Of a stretch of 64,000 bases of DNA, positions 1-10,876 are shown one piece after another. Both the position numbers and the translations under genes were made by a program. The stretch is from positions 22,447-86,446 of the forward strand of contig NZ_JABURL010000097.1 of the NCBI RefSeq assembly GCF_014762705.1, read 5' to 3'. The notes beneath the pieces were generated by a model. That model was given only the letters and a program-made list of their open reading frames with translations. It was not told the DNA's origin and did no database searches. This DNA is from Cyclobacterium sp. GTDB taxonomy: Bacteria; Bacteroidota; Bacteroidia; Cytophagales; Cyclobacteriaceae. Each line of letters starts with the position of its first letter. Position 1 is the stretch's first letter.

Positions 1-162
1 GTATTTTAACCAATAATTTTCCCATATTAGTGAATTGAAAAGAAAATAAAAAAATTTGAAGATTTGTCAAAAAACGGAATAAATAAAATTTCAATTTCAC
101 TTACTGACATTCATTTGGTGGTCCTTTTGGAAAAGAGGTCGTATTATGTATAAATTTTATAA

Positions 163-1728
163 ATGAAAACCTGGATAAAATACACCCTGTTCTTTTTGGC
201 ATTTGGCCTACTGTTGATTTTTATTTACGGCTCCTACCAGTTCAGGGATCGCCATAAAGGTTATTGGCTGGATCTTAGCATTAAAAATGAACAGCCTTCC
301 GCGCTACAGGCCGGATTCGCCAAAGCAGAAATCAGTCCGGTAAACTTTGATACCTGGACAGATGCCAATGGAGATGCCCGTTTCAATGAGGCCGATGGGG
401 ATAAATACCAGGATCTCAACGAAAACGGGAAATTTGACCCGATTTGGATAGCAGGATTTCACCAAAATAAACCTGCCAGCGGTATCAACGATCCATTGTG
501 GGCAAGGACAATGGTTTTGGATGATGGCAAATCTAAATTAGGTCTTTGCGTCATTGATATGATTGGCTTTGGAAATGATGAGGTTATCAGTCTAAGGAAA
601 AAACTACTGGAAATGACTGATTTAGATCACCTCATTATCAGCAGCACCCATGTTCATTCTTCACCTGATATGATGGGTATGTGGGGGCCTGGCCCCTTTA
701 CCAGAGGAGTAAATGAGAATTACCAGCAACTGGTTTTTGATGGGATAGAGAAATCCGTGCTTGCTGCCAATGAAAGTCTTAAACCGGCAAAACTTAAATT
801 TGCCGTCAATGAACGGGACGCAGCACATTTGGTGGGGGACAGCAGAGAACCAATAATCTATGATGCTGCAATACGAATCATGCAGGTAGAGGAATTGGAA
901 ACCGGCCAAACCCTGGGAATGCTGTTAAATTGGGGCAATCACCCTGAAACATTATGGGCCGATAATACCCTGATCAGTGCTGATTTCCCTCATTACTGGC
1001 GGCATTATATGGAGGAAGGCATCCATTTAAAAGATTCCGTGGTTCATCAGGGATTGGGGGGCGTGGCGATTTTTTTGAATGGCGCTTTGGGTGGATTAAT
1101 GACTACCCGTCCAAATGACCCGGTAGCAGAACCTTTTACAGGAGAGCAAATCAGCAAAGCCTCCATTCAAAAGATTGATGCACAGGGAAAATCATTGGCT
1201 AAAATTTCCTTTGAAACGATGAAACTTGGAATGGACAGTATTTCTGAAGGAAGTATTGACCTGAGGGCAAAAACTGTTAAATTACCGATGACAAACAAGC
1301 TGTTTCGGCTGGCCGCATTTGTAGGTGTTTTCGATCGTGGCTTTGTCGAATGGGGAAAGGTCAGGTCTGAGGTCAATGCCTGGAAAATAGGCCCTGCCTC
1401 ATTTGTCCACGTTCCGGGAGAGCTGTATCCGGAAATTTTAAATGGAGGAGTGGAATCGCCAGATGGCGGTGATTTTGGGATAGATCCGGTAGAAGTTCCG
1501 GCTATCAGAAGCCAAATGCCAGGGAAGTACCGGTTTTTCAGTGGTATGTCGAATGACATGATTGGCTATATTGTCCCAAAAAGTCAATGGGATGAAAATC
1601 CACCATTTACCTATGGTAAAGAAAAAGCCCCTTATGGGGAAATCAATTCCCTGGGTCCGGAAACGGCTCCCATTTTGCACCGCGAAACCCTGAATATCCT
1701 GAAAGAGCTCGGGAGTTCATTAAAATGA
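163..1728 (+). CDS. Neutral/alkaline non-lysosomal ceramidase-like protein
   Basis: 521 residues. One N-terminal hydrophobic segment (about residues 5-24) suggests export or membrane anchoring. The region from about residue 48 resembles the N-terminal domain of neutral/alkaline non-lysosomal ceramidases, including a His-x-His stretch STHVHSSPD (His163, His165) and a later NWGNHPE motif, which in that family are zinc ligands. The protein is shorter than full ceramidases (about 650-750 residues) and seems to lack the C-terminal Ig-like domain. An Asp/Asn-rich insertion at residues 67-93 looks like paired EF-hand/dockerin-type calcium loops. The substrate is unknown; many bacterial relatives have no known ceramide activity. 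The next gene follows after 52 bp on the same strand. The family is fairly sure, the reaction is not. Confidence 0.8.
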   Translation: MKTWIKYTLFFLAFGLLLIFIYGSYQFRDRHKGYWLDLSIKNEQPSALQAGFAKAEISPVNFDTWTDANGDARFNEADGDKYQDLNENGKFDPIWIAGFHQNKPASGINDPLWARTMVLDDGKSKLGLCVIDMIGFGNDEVISLRKKLLEMTDLDHLIISSTHVHSSPDMMGMWGPGPFTRGVNENYQQLVFDGIEKSVLAANESLKPAKLKFAVNERDAAHLVGDSREPIIYDAAIRIMQVEELETGQTLGMLLNWGNHPETLWADNTLISADFPHYWRHYMEEGIHLKDSVVHQGLGGVAIFLNGALGGLMTTRPNDPVAEPFTGEQISKASIQKIDAQGKSLAKISFETMKLGMDSISEGSIDLRAKTVKLPMTNKLFRLAAFVGVFDRGFVEWGKVRSEVNAWKIGPASFVHVPGELYPEILNGGVESPDGGDFGIDPVEVPAIRSQMPGKYRFFSGMSNDMIGYIVPKSQWDENPPFTYGKEKAPYGEINSLGPETAPILHRETLNILKELGSSLK

Positions 1729-1780
1729 CACACCCATGAAATCGATAGTAAAATCCAACCCCTAATTTAATCCAGAGACC

Positions 1781-2236
1781 ATGTCTAAAGCTCCTGACAA
1801 CATTGCCGCATACCTGGAATCCGTACCCGAGAGCAGGAAAAATGCCTTCACAAAATTGAGAAATACAATCAAAAATCATCTTCCTGAAGGTTTTGAAGAA
1901 ACTATCAGTTATGGGATGATTGGCTATGTGGTTCCACTGGACAAATACCCCAAGGGGTATCATGCCGACCCGAAATTGCCCTTACCCTTTCTAAATCTGG
2001 CCAATCAGAAAAATTATATAGCCCTTTACCACCTCGGGTTGTATACCAATGAGGCCCTACTGAGCTGGTTCAGGGAGGAGTACCCCAAACACAGTAGCAG
2101 AAAACTGGATATGGGAAAAAGTTGTATCAGGTTCAGGCAAGCTGATGCCATTCCCTATGAGCTCATTGGACAGTTGTTGGAAAAAATATCTATGGAAGAA
2201 TGGATCATGAGTTATGAAAAGGGGCAAAAAAAATAG
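1781..2236 (+). CDS. DUF1801 family protein (YdhG-like)
   Basis: 151 residues, cytoplasmic, no signal peptide. The start MSKAPDNIAAYLESVPESRK and the core FEETISYGMIGYVVP followed by a Phe/Tyr-rich middle and a basic Lys-Leu-Asp-Met-Gly-Lys stretch fit the DUF1801/YdhG fold, a small alpha/beta domain found alone or fused to other proteins. Molecular function is not established for the family. It lies 52 bp after the ceramidase-like gene, possibly co-transcribed, and its stop codon sits inside the left arm of a bidirectional terminator shared with the convergent gapA. Confidence 0.85.
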   Translation: MSKAPDNIAAYLESVPESRKNAFTKLRNTIKNHLPEGFEETISYGMIGYVVPLDKYPKGYHADPKLPLPFLNLANQKNYIALYHLGLYTNEALLSWFREEYPKHSSRKLDMGKSCIRFRQADAIPYELIGQLLEKISMEEWIMSYEKGQKK

Positions 2237-2263
2237 GGTTGAAATAAATTCCAACCCTATTTT
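2230..2263. terminator. Bidirectional intrinsic terminator between DUF1801 gene and gapA
   Basis: Perfect 12-bp inverted repeat: left arm AAAATAGGGTTG at 2230-2241, 10-nt loop, right arm CAACCCTATTTT at 2252-2263. The A-tract before the left arm and the T-run ending the right arm give a U-tract in both directions. The left arm overlaps the stop codon (2234-2236) of the plus-strand gene, and gapA ends at 2283 on the opposite strand. Confidence 0.85.
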
Positions 2264-2282
2264 CAACTATTGAAAGCTAATT

Positions 2283-3942
<1,660 letters not shown>

Positions 3943-4980
3943 TTAAACCTTATAGTATTCGACCAGATTGCCGTCAAAACCAGCAACCTTTTCTACCAAT
4001 TTGTTCCTGGTAGCGGTATCAAAGGCTTTGAAATTCCTGGCAAGTCCAATTTTTTCCTCAAGCATTTCTGCATTATCGGCACCGGTGATCAACACACTAA
4101 TTGGCAATGACCAGGAAAAATAAACGGCTTCTGCTACTGTTAAGGCATTGGGGATGATTTTTGGTTTGTCACCATGGTTAAAATGGGAAGTCCCCCCAAA
4201 AAAGCCTCCATTGGCAAGCGTCTTCATGGCCATTGGTGCCATTTTCTTTTCTACCAGTTTGGGCATCACATTCGTAATGAAACTCTTGTAATTTGGATCA
4301 AATGCGTTAATTGGCATTTGACATGCCTGAAGCAAATCCGTACTGTCTAACATCCTGAGGTGGGCATTGAAATCAGAATGCCCTGAAAAGCCTACATACC
4401 TCACTTTTCCACTCTCCTGAGCCTTCCTAACCACATCCAACACTCCGTTTTGAATCCTTCCATCCACATCACCGGGACTGGTCACTGCATGAATCAACCA
4501 TAGGTCCAAATAATCCGTTTTCATGCGTTTCAGGGTGCCCTCCAGATGGGCTTCAGCTGTATTGCCATTCCTGGCGGTAGTTTTGCTTTGAATAAAAGCG
4601 ACATCCCGGTATTTGGGTGTCAGGAACTGCCCATATCTACGTTCCCCGGTACCGTTTCCATAAGACTCCGCATTATCAAAAAACCTTATCCCCCCTGCTA
4701 TTGCCATCTCAATGGTCTTTTCAGCTTCCAATTCTGACATTCTTGCAATATGGGCCCCTCCTAATCCAAGCATGGTCACGGCCTCACCTGTACTTCCAAA
4801 CTTTCTTTGGGGAAGTAAATCTCCCCATTTATCCTTCAGAATAAATTTCCCCATTTTGGTTTGCTCAGATATGGCAGCCCCATGCAGGTCTGAAAAATGC
4901 ATGGGCAACATGATACCTGCGGTCAGACCCGCAAGTGATTTTAAGAAGGAGCGCCTGTTTTTGTCATTTCCGGTATTCAT
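3943..4980 (-). CDS. Tat-exported aldo/keto reductase
   Basis: 345 residues. The N-terminus has a twin-arginine leader (NRRSFLKSLAG near residues 8-18), so the folded enzyme is probably exported. The rest is an aldo/keto reductase TIM barrel: FGSTGEAVTMLGLGG opening, then FFDNAESYGNGTGE with the catalytic Asp and Tyr, FIQSKT with the Lys, and WLIHAV with the His of the tetrad. It reduces carbonyls of sugars or steroids with NAD(P)H in characterised relatives; the substrate here is unknown. It starts 11 bp after the TonB receptor stop, so it is the last gene of the operon S-component-like protein, phosphoribosyltransferase, receptor, reductase. Export of an NAD(P)H enzyme is unusual but common for Tat-type AKRs in this phylum. 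Confidence 0.88.
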   Translation of the reverse strand: MNTGNDKNRRSFLKSLAGLTAGIMLPMHFSDLHGAAISEQTKMGKFILKDKWGDLLPQRKFGSTGEAVTMLGLGGAHIARMSELEAEKTIEMAIAGGIRFFDNAESYGNGTGERRYGQFLTPKYRDVAFIQSKTTARNGNTAEAHLEGTLKRMKTDYLDLWLIHAVTSPGDVDGRIQNGVLDVVRKAQESGKVRYVGFSGHSDFNAHLRMLDSTDLLQACQMPINAFDPNYKSFITNVMPKLVEKKMAPMAMKTLANGGFFGGTSHFNHGDKPKIIPNALTVAEAVYFSWSLPISVLITGADNAEMLEEKIGLARNFKAFDTATRNKLVEKVAGFDGNLVEYYKV

Positions 4981-4991
4981 TTTTCTTTGGG

Positions 4992-6839
4992 TTAAAATTC
5001 AACATTAATTCCTGCGGTCACATTTATCCCTGGCATGGGATAGCCATTTTCCAATTGATAGGCAGTATCAAAAAGGTTTTTGGCCAACACATAACATTTT
5101 ACCTCTTCCAATAACTGATAGCCCAGGTTGATATTCAAAAGCGTGTAATCAATTGTATTATCCTCCGATTCCGGGCTATTGTTCAATCCAAAAATTTGCT
5201 GTACAAAAGGAGCAATTGAAAAATTCCCGATTTTTTTAGTGGCCTGCATGTTCAGGTGATGTTTTGGAGCGAACAAAACATTGTCAGATACATCGAGAAA
5301 ATTATAATTGAACACCAAATGAAATTTTTCACTGGGATTATACCGAAGCTGACTTTCCAGGCCACGGTTCCGGAAGGCTCCGGTATTTCTGTTACTCGGA
5401 GGGGCAGTTGAAGGATCTAACTGAATCAGATTGTCTCCCTTGGTATAATAAACCACCAGCTCCATTTCCAATTGCCGTCCAGGCATAACATGGGTCAGGC
5501 CCATTTCATGGTTCCACATTGTTTCTGGATTCAGTTCCTCATTGGCAGGAGGAAACAAGTACAAGTCTACTACAGAAGGACTTCTAAAAGCCTTGGAAGA
5601 GGACATTTTAAGCAGGTTCTTCTCGTTTAACGCATAGGTAAAACCAAATCCGGGGATAGTTGACTTTCCAAATTGAGAATTGTTGATTTCCCTGACTCCC
5701 AGGTTTACATGCATCTTTTCCCATAAAGTCTGTTGCATTTGTAAGTATATGTCGGTTTGGTTTATGCTGTGGGAAACATCCAGGCCAACGGCTGCAGGCG
5801 GAGGTAGGGTTTCATTGACCGCCCTTCCTCCAAACCGACTGTGATCTACTCCAATCGTAATGGTCTGACCGGGAATCAATTGAAGATTTTGGTAAATATT
5901 AAATCCCTGATTGGTATCAGTTGACTCAAATCCGCTTTTAAATTGGTGTTCACCAAAATTATGGTAAAAAAGGGCTGCTCCTGAAACTTTTTCCCCCTGA
6001 TTTACAAGTCCCAGTGAAACTCTTCCGCGCAAATAATCTCTTCGGTCGTCAGTTAATGGCCCCTCCAGTGTTCCCGGATGAAAATAAGTGGCATCAGATA
6101 ACTGAAAATCAGCAGCAAGGCGAATTTCATCTTTCACCTGAAAATTCAGTTTGTAAAAAAGTGCATTATTTTCAAAACCATCATTGGCATCGGCTCTGTA
6201 CCCATTGGTTTTACTGCGGTTCAATGAGAGCAGGGACTGCCATTTCCCTTTCTCATAATTTAGTTTCCCGGTGTAGGCTTGGGTGCCAAAACTGCCAAGG
6301 TTAGCCCCAATATTGCCAGACCAGCCCGGATTTTCACCTTTATCTGTAATCAGGTTAATGGCTCCTCCCATGGCATTACTCCCGTATAAGACTGAGGCTG
6401 CTCCTCGAATCACCTCTACCCTTTCAATGTCGGAACTGTGGTAAGCATCGGCAATCGGATGAGAAAATATACCCATAAATTGCGGTTGCCCATCTATCAA
6501 AACAAGGATTCTGTTGTTTGGGGTACCACTGATACCCCTGATGGAAATGTTGCCCCCAGAACCGGGACCTACTCCGAAGCCCAGTAAAGAACGGTCGTTC
6601 AGCAACAAACCCGGAACATGTGGCACCAGGGCCGGAAGCACATTGATTTGCCCGGATTCCCTGATTTGATTCTTTTCAACAATAGAAATACTTGATGAAA
6701 CCTGTGCAGCTGATCGAGCCATGCGGGTACCAGTAACCACTACCTGCTCCAGGCCCAAGGTATCCGTATCCTGGCCATGCAAAGGTCCGCTAAGCGCAAA
6801 GAACCAAAGTATTATTCCATATAAAGGTCGATTCATCAT
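4992..6839 (-). CDS. TonB-dependent outer-membrane receptor (BtuB/FepA-like)
   Basis: 615 residues with a signal peptide (cleavage near residue 22, after HGQ). A plug domain follows: VVVTGTRMARSAAQVSSSIS, then RVEVIRGAASVLYGSNAMGGAINLIT, the classic plug/barrel junction. The beta-barrel ends in an aromatic residue (NVEF). It lacks the N-terminal carboxypeptidase-like domain of SusC proteins and is BtuB-sized, so the cargo is probably a small molecule rather than an oligosaccharide. Its start overlaps the stop of the phosphoribosyltransferase gene by 4 bp, so expression is coupled. I see no cobalamin riboswitch upstream. The ligand is unknown; context suggests a nucleobase-like or vitamin-like compound. 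Confidence 0.9.
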   Translation of the reverse strand: MMNRPLYGIILWFFALSGPLHGQDTDTLGLEQVVVTGTRMARSAAQVSSSISIVEKNQIRESGQINVLPALVPHVPGLLLNDRSLLGFGVGPGSGGNISIRGISGTPNNRILVLIDGQPQFMGIFSHPIADAYHSSDIERVEVIRGAASVLYGSNAMGGAINLITDKGENPGWSGNIGANLGSFGTQAYTGKLNYEKGKWQSLLSLNRSKTNGYRADANDGFENNALFYKLNFQVKDEIRLAADFQLSDATYFHPGTLEGPLTDDRRDYLRGRVSLGLVNQGEKVSGAALFYHNFGEHQFKSGFESTDTNQGFNIYQNLQLIPGQTITIGVDHSRFGGRAVNETLPPPAAVGLDVSHSINQTDIYLQMQQTLWEKMHVNLGVREINNSQFGKSTIPGFGFTYALNEKNLLKMSSSKAFRSPSVVDLYLFPPANEELNPETMWNHEMGLTHVMPGRQLEMELVVYYTKGDNLIQLDPSTAPPSNRNTGAFRNRGLESQLRYNPSEKFHLVFNYNFLDVSDNVLFAPKHHLNMQATKKIGNFSIAPFVQQIFGLNNSPESEDNTIDYTLLNINLGYQLLEEVKCYVLAKNLFDTAYQLENGYPMPGINVTAGINVEF

Positions 6840-7258
6840 TCTTTCCCCGTGTTATTCCATGGCCAGTTGACACAGGATTTCACCTTTGGAAACAAAACCA
6901 TATCTGCAGTTCCTTTCAAGACAAAAGTATGTACCTCATTATCAACCAATTTCTCTTTTACCAGTGCCAGGGTCTTGCCTGTTACTGCCACATCATCCAC
7001 AATAAGAATCCTTGGATAACTGAAAAAATCCCATTTGATATCATCCAGAATTTGCGGGGGATCCTGCATGGGTTCATTGAGATCATTCCTGTGGCTTACC
7101 CGGATGATTTTCATGGCCACACCCAGCTGATGTGCAATCATGCAGGCAGGATAAACACCTCCCCTACCTATTCCCAAAACCAAATCAATTTCCGGAAAAT
7201 CAAAAGCATACAAAGCTTCACTGATGGCGTCAAAGGTAATATCAATTTTATCCCGCAT
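6836..7258 (-). CDS. Purine-type phosphoribosyltransferase (Gpt-like)
   Basis: 140 residues, cytoplasmic type I phosphoribosyltransferase. It has a GIGRGGVYPA pyrophosphate loop (residues 29-38) and the PRPP-binding signature ILIVDDVAVTGKT (residues 84-96, acidic pair Asp88-Asp89). The C-terminal VNWPWN resembles xanthine/guanine-type enzymes that end with an aromatic-Pro-Trp motif. Such enzymes join a free base to PRPP to make a nucleotide. The gene overlaps the TonB receptor by 4 bp and follows a small membrane protein by 14 bp, which suggests that the base taken up by this system is trapped by phosphoribosylation. The base specificity cannot be read from the sequence. Confidence 0.85.
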   Translation of the reverse strand: MRDKIDITFDAISEALYAFDFPEIDLVLGIGRGGVYPACMIAHQLGVAMKIIRVSHRNDLNEPMQDPPQILDDIKWDFFSYPRILIVDDVAVTGKTLALVKEKLVDNEVHTFVLKGTADMVLFPKVKSCVNWPWNNTGKE

Positions 7259-7272
7259 GTATTTTCTTTTAG

Positions 7273-7797
7273 CTAGTTTTTGCCGGATTTTTCACCAATA
7301 CCTGGCACCGTTAAACCCAGGATAAATAAAATAATAATTCCCGGCAGTCCGGTATACAAGGAATTGAAAAAGTAATCTATAGGCGTCAATGGTAAAAAAT
7401 TAAGCCAAAAAATCCCTGCTGCTCCTATCACTTTGGCCAGCAAAATGGAAGGAAGAACAGCCCAGCCATTGCCCAGTTTATGCTTTAGATAGGCCAGTGA
7501 AAGGGTAAATACAATCAGTTCAATGGTCAACAATAACATTAACGACAACTGCTCATTACCGGAAATCAGAAAATTTAAAGCAGGGGAAAGGGCAGCAGCA
7601 GCCAATGCAGGTGTTTTACCTAAGAGTATCAAGGCGATTAGTGGTACATAAAACATGGGTAACAAGATCGCACCTATGGGCGTACCCTGAACCGGAGGAG
7701 CCAGATGAACCAAAATAGGAAACAATACAGCCGCGATAAGTGTAAACAGTGAGGTCAATAAGGGGCTGCTTTTATAATACTGATTTAAATATTGCAT
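7273..7797 (-). CDS. Small membrane protein resembling an ECF-transporter S component
   Basis: About 174 residues from the ATG at 7797; upstream starts at 7818 or 7851 are possible but add a polar tail before the first membrane segment. The sequence is almost entirely hydrophobic, with five or six predicted transmembrane helices. Small size, a conserved Pro/Gly pattern and short loops resemble substrate-binding S components of energy-coupling-factor importers, but no A or T component genes are in the window, and I recognise no named subfamily. It is first in the operon with a phosphoribosyltransferase and a TonB receptor, so it is a good candidate for the inner-membrane step of the same uptake route. 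Assignment as an S component is an inference. Confidence 0.6.
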   Translation of the reverse strand: MQYLNQYYKSSPLLTSLFTLIAAVLFPILVHLAPPVQGTPIGAILLPMFYVPLIALILLGKTPALAAAALSPALNFLISGNEQLSLMLLLTIELIVFTLSLAYLKHKLGNGWAVLPSILLAKVIGAAGIFWLNFLPLTPIDYFFNSLYTGLPGIIILFILGLTVPGIGEKSGKN

Positions 7798-7963
7798 TTG
7801 CTTGTTCTTTAATTCCATTGAAAATATAAAAAAATATAAGCAGTCCTGCAATTAAATTTTTACCAAAAGCCATATTTTCAAGGAATTACAGGCAAAACAA
7901 AGTGGTCTGATAATTGTACGGTTAAAGAGCAAACAATTAATTCAAAACTTTATTTCGCAACAC

Positions 7964-9502
7964 ATGCCCGTAATTGGTGAACTCATAAAAAAAGCAATTG
8001 ATTTAGGTGAAAAACTAAACACCGAGTCCAAACCCGCAGAGAAACAATTAAAAGTATTACAGGAATTACTGGATCATGCCAAAGACACTTCTTTTGGAAA
8101 ATACCATGGTTTCAAAAAAATACATAAGTCAAAGGATACAATTTCCTCCTTTCAGCAAAAAATCCCCTATCATGATTATGATGCCATTTATGATTTGTGG
8201 TGGAAAAAAATAAGGGAAGGGCACGAGGATATTACCTGGCCCGGGATCAACCGTTTCTTTGCTGTAAGCTCCGGAACGACCAGCAACAGTAAGTATATTC
8301 CTGTTACAGATGACATGTTGGATGCCATTAGAAAAACAGGGATACAGCAGATCATGACCCTATCCAAGTATGACCTTCCCTCAGACTTTTTTGAAAGGCA
8401 AATCATGATGCTTGGCAGCTCCACGGAGCTGAAAGAAAACAATGGATTTCTGGAAGGAGAGATCAGTGGCATTAGTGCTAGTCAGATTCCTTTCTGGTTC
8501 AATAATTTCTATAAACCCGGACCGGAAATTTCTGCCATTGAAGATTGGGATGAAAGAATAGAGAAAATAGCAGAACAGGCCAGGGACTGGGACATTGGTA
8601 GCATTTCTGGCATTCCTTCTTGGATAGAGTTGATGATGAAAAGGGTCATTGCTTATCATGGCGTGGATAACATCCATGATATATGGCCCAATTTGGCGGT
8701 CTATACCCCCGGAGGTGTGGCATTTGAGCCCCACAGAAAGAGTTTTGAGAAAAATCTTGCTCACCCCTTGATTTATATAGACACCTACCTGGCATCAGAA
8801 GGTTTTCTGGCCTTCCAGGGAAGGCCAGACACGGATGCAATGGCACTTGTTCTGGATAATGGCGTATTCTTTGAATTTGTTCCTTTTGAACCGGAAAACA
8901 TGACTGAATCCGGGGGCATTCATCCTGATGCGAAAGCATTGACCATAGCCGAAGTAGAAGAAAACAAGGATTATATATTGGTCATTTCAACGGTAGCCGG
9001 TGCATGGAGATACATGATCGGAGATACGGTCTCCTTTACCAACAAAGAAAAAGCTGAGATAAAAATTACGGGAAGAACCAAATTCTTTCTGAATGTGGTA
9101 GGCAGCCAACTCAGTGTACATCAAATGGACCAGGCCATAGAAGCAGTCCAGGAAAAATTCAACATCGCGATACCTGAATACACCGTAAGTGCAGTCCGGG
9201 AGAATGGCGAATACCTGCATCGATGGTATCTGGGAAAAGATTCCGGTGAGGCCGATGAAGCAAAAATAACAGCATTTCTGGATCAAAACCTTCAGGAAAA
9301 AAACAAAAATTATAAAGTAGCCAGAAACAAGGCTTTAAAATCCATCGAAGCCAAATTAATTCCCGCGGCAACCTTTATCGCCTACAATGAAAAACAAAAA
9401 AAGAAAGGTGGCCAGGTAAAATTTCCAAGAGTAATGAAAGACGATGTCTTTGGTGAATGGGAAGATTTTGTTAAAAAATCATCCCATTTGGCAGAACAAT
9501 GA
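7964..9502 (+). CDS. GH3 auxin-responsive promoter family (acyl-adenylate/amide synthetase-like) protein
   Basis: 512 residues, soluble. It has the adenylate-forming fold of the plant GH3 family: the ATP-binding motif FFAVSSGTTSNSKYIPVT (about residues 98-115), a middle TPGGVAFEPHRKSF region, and a TGRTKFFLNVVG(S) motif near the hinge before the C-terminal domain. In plants these enzymes conjugate amino acids to jasmonate or auxin; bacterial homologues are widespread in Bacteroidota and mostly uncharacterised. The gene is divergent from the uptake operon and followed by an MFS gene after about 100 bp. The family is clear, the substrate unknown. Confidence 0.9.
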   Translation: MPVIGELIKKAIDLGEKLNTESKPAEKQLKVLQELLDHAKDTSFGKYHGFKKIHKSKDTISSFQQKIPYHDYDAIYDLWWKKIREGHEDITWPGINRFFAVSSGTTSNSKYIPVTDDMLDAIRKTGIQQIMTLSKYDLPSDFFERQIMMLGSSTELKENNGFLEGEISGISASQIPFWFNNFYKPGPEISAIEDWDERIEKIAEQARDWDIGSISGIPSWIELMMKRVIAYHGVDNIHDIWPNLAVYTPGGVAFEPHRKSFEKNLAHPLIYIDTYLASEGFLAFQGRPDTDAMALVLDNGVFFEFVPFEPENMTESGGIHPDAKALTIAEVEENKDYILVISTVAGAWRYMIGDTVSFTNKEKAEIKITGRTKFFLNVVGSQLSVHQMDQAIEAVQEKFNIAIPEYTVSAVRENGEYLHRWYLGKDSGEADEAKITAFLDQNLQEKNKNYKVARNKALKSIEAKLIPAATFIAYNEKQKKKGGQVKFPRVMKDDVFGEWEDFVKKSSHLAEQ

Positions 9503-9604
9503 AACCAAAAGCCATAAAAATCAATTGTTATTTCAGCCTGCCTGAATTAACAATTGATTTATTTGGTTGATCAGAGGGGCTTCATTATAAACAGGTTTCT
9601 AGCC

Positions 9605-10846
9605 ATGCTAATTTTTAAATCCCTGTCATCTGCCAATTACCGTTTTTTCTTCACTGGACAAGCCTTTTCCAATCTGGGCAACATGATGAAACAAGTAGCG
9701 GTTGGCTGGTTGGTTTATCGGCTGACAGGTTCTGCTTTGCTTTTGGGTTTGGTTTCTTTCTCCAGGGAAATTTCGGCCTTTTTGCTATCTACTGTGGCAG
9801 GTGTATTGGCGGATAGATACAACAAACACCGACTTTTGATGGTCTGTCAATCCATCATAGCCATCAACGCCATAATATTGGCCATACTCACCATCAGTAA
9901 CACCATAAATTTTCAAACCTTATTAATTTTGGAAATAGTATTTGGACTGGTGAGTGGTATGGAAATGCCATCAAGGCATGCGTTTGTCAATGATCTGGTA
10001 GAAAATAAAACCTACCTGACCAATGCCATTGCCCTGAATTCATCGCTATTCAATACCGCAAGAATTGTGGGGCCTGCACTTGCAGGAATACTCATTCCTA
10101 TCATAGGGGAAGGATATTGCTTTTTGTTATATGCTGGAGCCAGTGTGGCCGTAGTAGTGATTTTTACATTTATCCGCTACCAGCCTTCAGGTAAAAAAAA
10201 TCCCCGAAAAAAATTCGGGAAGGAATTACAGGAAGGTGCTGCCTTTGCCATCAAAACGAGACACATACGTTTCCTGATACTATTTGTTGCTGGGGTAACC
10301 CTAATCGGGGTTTCTTATATGGTAATCCTGCCCGTGGTTGCTGCAGAGGTTTTTCTGGGAGATGCTGTAATCTTTGGCTACATGACCAGTGCTGTGGGTA
10401 TTGGTTCGTTATTAGGTGCTTTTTTTGTTGGAGCCAGAAACAATGTGGTAGGATTGGACAAGCTTATTCTATTGGGGACAGTAATCTTTGGTTTGGGTTT
10501 GGCTGTTTTTTCATTCAGCACTATATTGTGGGTATCATTGTTGGCCCTGGTGACCACAGGCTTGGGTAGGGTGATCATTTTCACCGGGTCCAATACTTTA
10601 TTGCAAACCATTGCACCAGAGGAAAAACGGGGAAGGGTGTTGAGTTTTTATATCATGTTATTTATGGGTGCGCTTTCTTTGGGAAGCTTCTTAATAGGCC
10701 TGCTTACCGATTGGATTGGAGCCCCCTTTACCTTATTGATTGGAAGTATCGGGGTATTGTTGATGGGAGGATATTATGCCAGGAGCCTTCCCTTACTGAG
10801 GAAAAGAACCTACAGGGCCATAAAAAAATCAGAACTGTTGCGCTGA
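9605..10846 (+). CDS. MFS transporter (EntS/MFS_3-like exporter)
   Basis: About 413 residues from the ATG at 9605, which starts MLIFKSLSSANYRFFFTGQ, the usual beginning of this family; an upstream ATG at 9554 would add 17 untypical residues. Twelve predicted transmembrane helices. The signature VLADRYNKHRLL between helices 2 and 3 and GLGLVSG-type loops match the major facilitator family, subgroup of enterobactin/multidrug exporters. It probably exports small molecules by proton antiport. The TspO-like gene follows after 30 bp on the same strand, so the two are likely co-transcribed. Confidence 0.9.
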   Translation: MLIFKSLSSANYRFFFTGQAFSNLGNMMKQVAVGWLVYRLTGSALLLGLVSFSREISAFLLSTVAGVLADRYNKHRLLMVCQSIIAINAIILAILTISNTINFQTLLILEIVFGLVSGMEMPSRHAFVNDLVENKTYLTNAIALNSSLFNTARIVGPALAGILIPIIGEGYCFLLYAGASVAVVVIFTFIRYQPSGKKNPRKKFGKELQEGAAFAIKTRHIRFLILFVAGVTLIGVSYMVILPVVAAEVFLGDAVIFGYMTSAVGIGSLLGAFFVGARNNVVGLDKLILLGTVIFGLGLAVFSFSTILWVSLLALVTTGLGRVIIFTGSNTLLQTIAPEEKRGRVLSFYIMLFMGALSLGSFLIGLLTDWIGAPFTLLIGSIGVLLMGGYYARSLPLLRKRTYRAIKKSELLR

Positions 10847-10876
10847 GAGTGAAAAAATATCGTAAATAATCTAACA

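Noticed and set aside
126..158. TTTG at 126-129 and TAAATTTT at 151-158 as a promoter for the ceramidase-like gene
   Set aside because: The -7 box misses its final G and lies only 5 bp before the ATG, which would need a leaderless mRNA. Too weak to list.
7798..7963. Cobalamin riboswitch upstream of the uptake operon
   Set aside because: The divergent gap is too short, and no B12-box-like sequence is visible.
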